Below are positions 15,448 through 20,151 of a stretch of 20,151 bases of DNA, piece after piece. Both the position numbers and the translations under genes were made by a program. This DNA is from Deltaproteobacteria bacterium (GTDB taxonomy: Bacteria; Desulfobacterota; Binatia; Binatales; Binataceae): NCBI GenBank assembly GCA_021786815.1, contig JAJYMR010000236.1, forward strand, positions 1 to 20,151, given 5' to 3'. Position 1 is the first letter of the stretch, and the number at the start of each line of letters is the position of its first letter. The notes under the pieces were generated by a model. It did no database searches. It saw nothing but the letters and a program-made list of their open reading frames with translations, and was not told the origin of the DNA.

Positions 15448-15486
15448 AAACGGGATACGGCCACAAGCCGTATCCCGTTTCATTTT
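15448..15486. terminator. Bidirectional intrinsic terminator between ppdK and the DUF4239 gene
   Basis: A perfect 14-bp stem (15448-15461 with 15467-15480, core CGGGATACGG) encloses a CACAA loop. On the plus strand it ends in GTTTCATTTT; on the minus strand the stem is followed by GTTTTTG. It lies 31 bp after the ppdK stop and 37 bp after the stop of the convergent minus-strand gene, so it can serve both. Confidence 0.88.
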
Positions 15487-15522
15487 GAGATCCACGCGCT
15501 TGGACCCGCGCATTTTCCGCAT

Positions 15523-16278
15523 CTATTGGCCCAGCCGAGCCAGGGCGTTGGTGAGCGGCGCACTCGATACCTGCAGAATTCCCTGGAACGACCGGTCCAG
15601 CTCCAGAATTAGAAATATCGCAGTCGAGACCGATAAGGCCGACAGGAATAGCGTGACGGCAACTGTCGAATTTTGAGGAGCGAAGAGACCGATGCTTACG
15701 AAAATCACGCAAAGCCAGAACGCGAGTACAATGAGAAACGGGGTGGGAATGGCGCTCCCGCTTTGCGCGAACAGAAGCCAACGCGTCTCGGCCACGTTGA
15801 CACCTAGCGATAGCGCCTTGGCCTTTAGCGAACGCTGTAAATCGTTCCGTGGCGAGAGCGCTTGGATTTTATCGTAGAGCGTTTCCCCGCTTACCGTTAA
15901 TGGATCGAGATTTGTCGCCTCGGTGCTTCCTTGGGGCCAAATCCTGTTAATCATCAGGGCGACCGAGCGCCGCAGGATAATCCGAATTTCGCTTGTCTCC
16001 GGCCCATAATGCGCCAGAACACGGTCGAGAAGAACGATGTTGGCTGCAATTTGCGTGAGTTCGGTACTGCGTGTATCGAAAGAGCTTTTCGCCGATGCGA
16101 CAAGCAGTCCCAGCACAAGCGCGGCCATCGTGCTGACAAGCCCGACTCCGAGTTTCACCGTCTCCTTGGAATCGTCGCTCAGATGATGCTCTGGCAGAAC
16201 GCGGCGAAGGCCCATACCCAGCAGCGCGCTTGCACAAACGCAGGCAAAAACGATCGAGCTCAGCGCCATAGCACTCAT
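15523..16278 (-). CDS. DUF4239 (bestrophin-like domain) membrane protein
   Basis: A 251-aa integral membrane protein with predicted helices at about residues 5-24, 42-62, 180-199 and 206-226, and a soluble loop between the second and third. It shows features I associate with DUF4239: RRVLPEHHLSDDSKETVKLG, then a glycine-rich helix ending LVASAKSSFD, and the C-terminal LILELDRSFQGILQVSS. The family's function is unknown; databases describe it as bestrophin-like, but ion-channel activity is not shown. I prefer the ATG at 16278, close to the first helix; upstream in-frame ATG (16293) and TTG (16311) codons are alternatives. It has its own candidate promoter and shares a terminator with ppdK, so it is probably a single-gene unit. 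Confidence 0.82.
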   Translation of the reverse strand: MSAMALSSIVFACVCASALLGMGLRRVLPEHHLSDDSKETVKLGVGLVSTMAALVLGLLVASAKSSFDTRSTELTQIAANIVLLDRVLAHYGPETSEIRIILRRSVALMINRIWPQGSTEATNLDPLTVSGETLYDKIQALSPRNDLQRSLKAKALSLGVNVAETRWLLFAQSGSAIPTPFLIVLAFWLCVIFVSIGLFAPQNSTVAVTLFLSALSVSTAIFLILELDRSFQGILQVSSAPLTNALARLGQ

Positions 16279-16340
16279 GGTTCGGCACCCCATCGAAAGG
16301 CAACGTCGCAACCGTCAAATGGCTTTCGCCATAGCTCGTT

Positions 16341-16370
16341 ATTTTAGCCTATATCTATCCCTGATGTCTT
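16341..16370 (-). promoter_or_regulatory. Candidate sigma-70 promoter of the DUF4239 gene
   Basis: On the minus strand AAGACA (16365-16370, four of six matches to -35) and TAAAAT (16341-16346, five of six matches to -10) are separated by 18 bp. The expected transcription start is about 55 nt upstream of the ATG at 16278. The stretch is visibly AT-richer than the flanking coding sequence. Confidence 0.4.
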
Positions 16371-16454
16371 CGGACTCTCCGAGAAGGAACTGGGGGACGG
16401 CGTCCCGGCTACTCGACGACCGTTGCCGATGCGCGCGCGGTTGGCCGCTGCGCT

Positions 16455-17294
16455 TCAGTACGCGTACCTGTTGCCCAGCGCCTGATACTCTTCGACATTC
16501 ATCAGCTTCACGAAGTCGCGAAACGTTCCCAGCCCTTTGCCTGCTACCTGGCCCGTGGTCATGAGTTCGTTCATCGCGTCGCGCATGCGCTCGAACGCCG
16601 CCATCAGGGTGCCGATATGTATCGTCACCTTGAAGCCGTGTTTCGCAAGCTCCGGAACGGGCAGCAGGGCACCGTTGTAAACAAGCGGCAGATCGCCGAG
16701 ACGGCTTGCGTAGTTATTCAGATCGTCGAGGGTGCGGATGCCGTCGACGAAGAGGAGATCGGCGCCGGCCTCGCGATAGGCGCGGCATCTGCGCTCCACG
16801 TCGTCCCATCCGGTCACCGCCAGCGCGTCGCTTCGCGCGATGATAACGAGATCGGGATCGCGCCGCGCGTCGCAGGCCGCGCGCACCTTGGGCACCATTT
16901 CTTCGAGCGCGATGACCTGCTTGCCCTCGAGAAAGCCGCATCGTTTCGGAAACACCTGGTCCTCGATATGGAGCGCCGCCGCGCCCGCGTCTTCGTACTC
17001 GCGCACGGTCCTGAAGACGTTGAGAGGGTTTCCGTAGCCCGTGTCGGCGTCGCAGATGACCGGAACGTTGACGGCACCGGCGATTGCGCGGGCATTGGCG
17101 GCCATCTCGGTCATCGTGAGCAGGCCCAGGTCCGGGAAGCCGCGCGCGGCGGCGGTTCCGAAGCCGGTCATATAGACCGCCTCGAATCCTGATGCCTCGG
17201 CGAGCTTCGCCTGCAGACAATCGAAGACAAACGGCGCGACAATCATCTCGCCCCGCGCGAGCATCTCGCGCAGACGCGCTCTTGCGTGATTCAT
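16455..17294 (-). CDS. Isocitrate lyase/PEP mutase superfamily enzyme
   Basis: A 279-aa TIM-barrel enzyme of the family that includes methylisocitrate lyase, 2,3-dimethylmalate lyase, oxaloacetate decarboxylase and PEP mutase. Visible features are the N-terminal APFVFDCLQAKLAEASGF and YMTGFGTAAARGFPDLGL, the Mg-binding VICDADTGYGN (Asp82 and Asp84), HIEDQVFPKRCGF (Glu111, Cys119) and IIARSDA. The Cys in KRCG argues for a C-C lyase rather than PEP mutase. The family motif is normally KKCGH or KRCGH; here the His position is Phe121, so the substrate is uncertain. A carboxyphosphonoenolpyruvate phosphonomutase label from automatic annotation should not be taken literally. It is 85 bp downstream of the trypsin-like/PDZ gene on the same strand; GGAG lies 8-9 nt before the ATG. 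Confidence 0.88.
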   Translation of the reverse strand: MNHARARLREMLARGEMIVAPFVFDCLQAKLAEASGFEAVYMTGFGTAAARGFPDLGLLTMTEMAANARAIAGAVNVPVICDADTGYGNPLNVFRTVREYEDAGAAALHIEDQVFPKRCGFLEGKQVIALEEMVPKVRAACDARRDPDLVIIARSDALAVTGWDDVERRCRAYREAGADLLFVDGIRTLDDLNNYASRLGDLPLVYNGALLPVPELAKHGFKVTIHIGTLMAAFERMRDAMNELMTTGQVAGKGLGTFRDFVKLMNVEEYQALGNRYAY

Positions 17295-17379
17295 CCTGGC
17301 TCCGTCCTCCGGGAGAGTTGCGGTTTTGCCGATACAGCGCGACGGCGCGGGCGTTTGAGCGCCTGTCGGGCCGGCCGCT

Positions 17380-18288
17380 TCAGGCGAAGTAATCCTCGGC
17401 CCTTACAGCCGGGATTTCAAGGTTGAAAACGCGATTGTCGCGCAACACCTTGACGGCGATATTGTCGCCCGGCCGATGGCTGCGAAGCACGTCGTAGAGC
17501 ATCCGGCGCTCGTTGATGTCGTGGCCGTCAGCGGTTATCACAAGGTCGCCCTGCTTAAGGCCGGCCTTGTCGCCCGGGCTTCCCGGCATCACGCCCGCGA
17601 TCACAACGTGCTCGCGAAGCGTGTAAGTGAGGACCCCGACCCAGGCTTTGGACGGCGAACTGGTACGCTTGCCATGGCGTACCAGTTCGTCGCGCGCGGC
17701 AAGGTAGTACTCCCCGGGGATGCCGAGGATGGCGCGGCCGACGTCGGCGAAATTCAGGTAGGAAACGGCGAGCACCCGCCCGTGGTTGTCGCAGATCGGA
17801 CCGCCGCTGAAGCCGATATTGAGCGACGACGCGGTCACGCACACGCATCGATCGAGAACGAACTCCCACACCGCGTCGAACGGTCCGGTATACGTCACCA
17901 TACCGGCGTCGGCACATCGTCTCTCGCCGCCCAGGCTCGATACCGTAAACACTTCCTGGCCCACGACGCATCCTTCGGACGATGACACTTCGAGATACGG
18001 ATGGCGCGAGCCGTCTATCTTCAGCAGACCGAGCCCGGTGTTGTAATCCTTGCCGACGATTTTTGCGGGAAGCTGCTCGCCACCGGGCAGCGTGACGATA
18101 ATGCTCTGCGCACCCAGCAGCAGGTAGTGAACCGTGAGGACATAGCCGTCAGGGCTCACAATAGTTCCGGCGCCGCGGCGATCAGTGCCGAGGCCGATGG
18201 CGGCTGACACGTGCCCCGGCGGCACCTGGGAATGCACGCCGACCGTTGCCTGCGCGACTTTTTCCAGCAATCGAACGGTTGCGTTCAC
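17380..18288 (-). CDS. HtrA-like trypsin/PDZ protein lacking the catalytic Asp
   Basis: A 302-aa protein with a trypsin-like (S1C/HtrA) domain (about 10-205) and a C-terminal PDZ domain (about 215-300; VVIAGVMPGSPGDKAGLKQGDLVI). The His position is kept (His54 in GYVLTVHYLL), as is the Ser position (Ser161 in IGFSGGPICDNHG). The Asp expected in the TDLALLKI motif is replaced by Gly85 (DYNTGLGLLKID), so classical triad activity is doubtful unless another acid residue substitutes. The protease domain has several Cys (107, 125, 148, 150, 165). No signal peptide or TM helix is seen at the N-terminus, so it may stay in the cytoplasm, unlike typical HtrA. The start is GTG, supported by GGAG 8 nt upstream. 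Possible roles are a regulated protease or a binding pseudoprotease. Confidence 0.85.
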   Translation of the reverse strand: MNATVRLLEKVAQATVGVHSQVPPGHVSAAIGLGTDRRGAGTIVSPDGYVLTVHYLLLGAQSIIVTLPGGEQLPAKIVGKDYNTGLGLLKIDGSRHPYLEVSSSEGCVVGQEVFTVSSLGGERRCADAGMVTYTGPFDAVWEFVLDRCVCVTASSLNIGFSGGPICDNHGRVLAVSYLNFADVGRAILGIPGEYYLAARDELVRHGKRTSSPSKAWVGVLTYTLREHVVIAGVMPGSPGDKAGLKQGDLVITADGHDINERRMLYDVLRSHRPGDNIAVKVLRDNRVFNLEIPAVRAEDYFA

Positions 18289-18355
18289 GAGTGCGGCTCC
18301 CGCTTAACCAGTAAGCAGAAACCCAACGGCTTTCAAGAAGCTTTGCGATTGACAA

Positions 18356-18388
18356 GAAAAGAAAAAGGCGACTCCGAATGGAGCCGCC
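18356..18388 (-). terminator. Intrinsic terminator of the small secreted protein gene
   Basis: On the minus strand GGCGGCTCC (18380-18388) pairs with GGAGTCGCC (18367-18375) around an ATTC loop, with one mismatch, and is followed by TTTTTCTTTTC. It begins 27 bp after the stop of the 18416-18826 gene. The U-rich tail and GC-rich stem are classic. Confidence 0.85.
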
Positions 18389-18415
18389 CTCTATCGAAAC
18401 CTCGCAAAGAACCGG

Positions 18416-18826
18416 CTATTTGCGGTGCTGTGATTTTGCCGGGAAGGGATTGTCACGCGCTCGGAGCGCGAGCAACTGCAGCGCCGAGCCGACATCGAGT
18501 TCCGAATACTTCTGATTCGCGTAAAGCGCGTTGAGCCGCTGGACAGCCTGCTGCGACGTCAGCGCCGACATCGAGAGTTCGTTGGAAAGCTGGCGGATTA
18601 TCTTGCGCGAGCCTTTCCAGTGAAACAGGTCGCCCGCGACGGTCAACGTGTCGAGCTTCGCCACGCTGACTCGCATCGCGTCCGCATAACCATTAACGTA
18701 ACCGTCCTTCGCGGCCTTGCTAAGCTTGTTCCAAAAGGAACCGTTATGCGATATGCCTGGCGACGCGAACGCGACGGCCCAACTCATCAGAAAGCCGACC
18801 ACAACGCCGGCCGAGAATTTTTTCAT
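18416..18826 (-). CDS. Small secreted protein of unknown function
   Basis: The 136-aa product begins MKKFSAGVVVGFLMSWAVAF with an apparent signal peptidase I site at AFA-SPG, so it is probably exported to the periplasm or outside. The mature part is mostly helical and polar: WNKLSKAAKDGYVNGYADAM resembles the aromatic/Gly segment seen in several small exported proteins of unknown function, followed by ELSMSALTSQQAVQRLNALY. I do not recognise a named family. The ATG at 18826 is preferred (AGGA 1-4 nt plus GGGAG 10 nt upstream); an upstream in-frame start would put 14 polar residues before the signal peptide. It has a candidate promoter and an own terminator, so it is likely monocistronic. Confidence 0.75.
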   Translation of the reverse strand: MKKFSAGVVVGFLMSWAVAFASPGISHNGSFWNKLSKAAKDGYVNGYADAMRVSVAKLDTLTVAGDLFHWKGSRKIIRQLSNELSMSALTSQQAVQRLNALYANQKYSELDVGSALQLLALRARDNPFPAKSQHRK

Positions 18827-18874
18827 TTCCTTCTGCTCCCCCTGCGCACACCCAGCATCAACCACCAAGTGATT

Positions 18875-18903
18875 TTTCTAGCAGAAATACGTTACGGGGG
18901 CAA
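18875..18903 (-). promoter_or_regulatory. Candidate sigma-70 promoter of the small secreted protein gene
   Basis: On the minus strand TTGCCC (18898-18903) and TAGAAA (18875-18880) are separated by 17 bp, with four of six matches each. The transcription start would be about 40 nt upstream of the ATG at 18826. The AT-rich context supports it modestly. Confidence 0.33.
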
Positions 18904-18912
18904 AAACGTTAC
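18889..18912. repeat. Direct repeat ACGTTAC x2 overlapping a candidate promoter
   Basis: ACGTTAC occurs at 18889-18895 and 18906-18912, 17 bp apart start to start, one copy in the spacer and one just upstream of the candidate -35 of the secreted protein gene. The arrangement could be an operator, but a 7-bp pair may also arise by chance. Confidence 0.3.
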
Positions 18913-19106
18913 AAATTAATCTCCGTCCTAGCTTTTCGCCCCCGCTCTTCCATCAATGGTGTTTGAACTTCGCTAGGCACCCAAGGCTCGCTTTCGCGAC
19001 TTTTGGCTAGAACGAGATAGTTCCGAAGGACTGCTTCGGCCCCGGACCTCCGATTGCTCCGCTTGCGCTTCCGATGCCATGATCCTCAGGGGCTCTTCAG
19101 ATTCCG

Positions 19107-20151
19107 ATGTCGCTTTGCAAGAAGGTTCTCGATTTCATCGAACGGCCGGACGTCTCCGGGTTCGAGGCGTTGGCGCTCGAAGTTTTTCGCTACCAGTTCG
19201 GCAAAGTCGCTCCATATCGCGATTATTGCGTCTCGATAGGCGTATCGCCTGAGAACGTGCGCTCGCTCGACGAGGTGCCGGCGGTGAGTACGCTCGCCTT
19301 CAAGTACGCCGCGCTGGAAAATCGGGAGTTGTCCGCGCTTGCGGGACGCCGCGTCTTCTTCACGAGCGGAACGACCATCGGACGCGACGAACGCGGGCGC
19401 CATCTCGTGCCGCGGCCGGAGATCTACCGGGCCTCCGCGCTCGCCCATCTTCGACGCATGCTGTTCCCCGACGCGATGAGGCTTCGGATGCTCGCGCTGC
19501 ATCCGGACGCCGAGCGGATGCCCGAATCGTCGCTCGCACAGATGATAAGCTGGTGTATCGAAGAGTTCGGCCTCGAGCCGAGCGCCATAGCGGCGAGCCG
19601 TCACGGTATCGACGCCCGTCTGGCGATGGATTTTCTCGGCGAGGCCGAGCGCGACAAAGCGCCAGTTTGCATTTTCGGAACCACGGCCTCATTTAGCGCG
19701 CTCTTCGCCGGTCTGGACGAACATGGAAAATGTTTTCGGCTTGCCGCGGCCTCGCGTGCGATGGACACGGGCGGAGCCAAGGGACAGGCGGTGCCGATGG
19801 AGCCGACCGAGTTGATTCTCGGATGCGCGCGCAGACTCGGGCTTGAGCCCGCGATGGTGATCAACGAATACGGAATGACCGAACTCTGCTCGCAACTCTA
19901 CGACGTTACGCCGTTCAATTCCGGCGACTCGGGCGAGCCGGCCCGACGCGCGAAGCTCGGTCCGCCGTGGCTTGGATGTACGGCCGTCGATCCGATCACG
20001 CTCAGGCCGGTTGCCCAGGGAGAGCCGGGGCTTCTTCGCTTCTTCGACCTTGCCAACGTGGGCTCGGTATCGTGCGTGCTCACCGAGGATTTCGGGCGTG
20101 TCGAGGACGGACGAGTTTACCTTGCGGGGCGGGCCGCGATGGCGGATGCAC
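19107..20151 (+). CDS. LuxE-family acyl-protein synthetase (3' end outside window)
   Basis: The frame is open from ATG 19107 to the window edge (348 codons visible). The sequence matches the LuxE/acyl-protein synthetase branch of the AMP-forming adenylating enzymes: FFTSGTT (Thr86-Thr90, the nucleotide-binding loop), INEYGMTEL (the YGMTE adenylate motif), then a LGPPWLG segment and GLLRFFDLANVGSVSCVLTEDFG typical of the C-terminal part. In luminous bacteria LuxE activates fatty acid and passes it to the LuxC reductase; in other bacteria related proteins sit beside acyl-CoA reductases or polyketide-like genes. No lux gene is visible here. An in-frame TGA at 19080-19082 limits the start; no clear Shine-Dalgarno precedes the ATG. 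About 20-30 residues are probably missing at the C-terminus, judged from the usual length of about 370. Confidence 0.85.
   Translation, partial: MSLCKKVLDFIERPDVSGFEALALEVFRYQFGKVAPYRDYCVSIGVSPENVRSLDEVPAVSTLAFKYAALENRELSALAGRRVFFTSGTTIGRDERGRHLVPRPEIYRASALAHLRRMLFPDAMRLRMLALHPDAERMPESSLAQMISWCIEEFGLEPSAIAASRHGIDARLAMDFLGEAERDKAPVCIFGTTASFSALFAGLDEHGKCFRLAAASRAMDTGGAKGQAVPMEPTELILGCARRLGLEPAMVINEYGMTELCSQLYDVTPFNSGDSGEPARRAKLGPPWLGCTAVDPITLRPVAQGEPGLLRFFDLANVGSVSCVLTEDFGRVEDGRVYLAGRAAMADA

Noticed and set aside
14181..15464. 427-aa minus-strand ORF opposite ppdK
   Set aside because: Shadow ORF; it also runs into the shared terminator stem.
19086..19604. Minus-strand ORF opposite the LuxE-family gene
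   Set aside because: The plus strand carries the conserved SGTT motif; the minus frame has no support.
1..20151. CRISPR arrays, IS elements, prophage or attachment sites
   Set aside because: No regularly spaced repeats, transposase or integrase motifs were found on reading both strands; the only repeats are the short palindromic ones listed.

Overview
The window reads as a high-GC, gene-dense bacterial chromosome segment with mostly housekeeping and metabolic genes and no phage, plasmid or CRISPR content. The gene set resembles uncultured soil or subsurface lineages near the old Deltaproteobacteria (for example Binatota- or Methylomirabilota-like): a def-fmt-rsmB-rpe cluster, a single-chain (alpha2) glycyl-tRNA synthetase, class III CoA-transferases, a LuxE-family ligase, a DUF4239 protein, and a palindromic repeat whose translation reads CHSERSEES. 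This placement is inference; no marker here settles it.

Left part (1-5620, all + strand). The 3' end of an alpha/beta-hydrolase gene is followed by def, fmt and rsmB (initiator-Met deformylation, initiator-tRNA formylation, 16S rRNA m5C methylation), then rpe, a tRNA-Pro(CGG), plsY (phospholipid synthesis) and glnB (P-II nitrogen signalling). def-fmt-rsmB are tightly packed (38-nt gap, then an 8-nt overlap). A gap of about 320 bp with several possible hairpins precedes glnB.

Middle part (5640-12571). A convergent gap with two hairpins separates glnB from a minus-strand membrane protein built of three [two TM helices + PH-like domain] units. A 360-bp divergent gap carries the palindromic repeat and leads to two translationally coupled CaiB/BaiF CoA-transferases, which may work as a heteromer. 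A small lipoprotein (-), a YfcE-type phosphodiesterase (+) and glyS (+, TTG start with a strong Shine-Dalgarno) follow.

Right part (12669-20151). ppdK (pyruvate phosphate dikinase) ends at a strong bidirectional terminator shared with a minus-strand DUF4239 membrane protein. Three more minus-strand genes follow: an isocitrate lyase/PEP mutase superfamily enzyme, a trypsin-like/PDZ protein that keeps His and Ser but lacks the usual catalytic Asp, and a small secreted protein with its own terminator. The window ends inside a plus-strand LuxE-family acyl-protein synthetase gene.

No obviously new multi-gene system is visible. The best leads are the triplicated PH-like membrane protein, the CoA-transferase pair with Asp/Glu divergence, the HtrA-like protein without its Asp, the fmt gene without a normal start codon for its first beta-strand, and the LuxE-family gene cut by the right edge.
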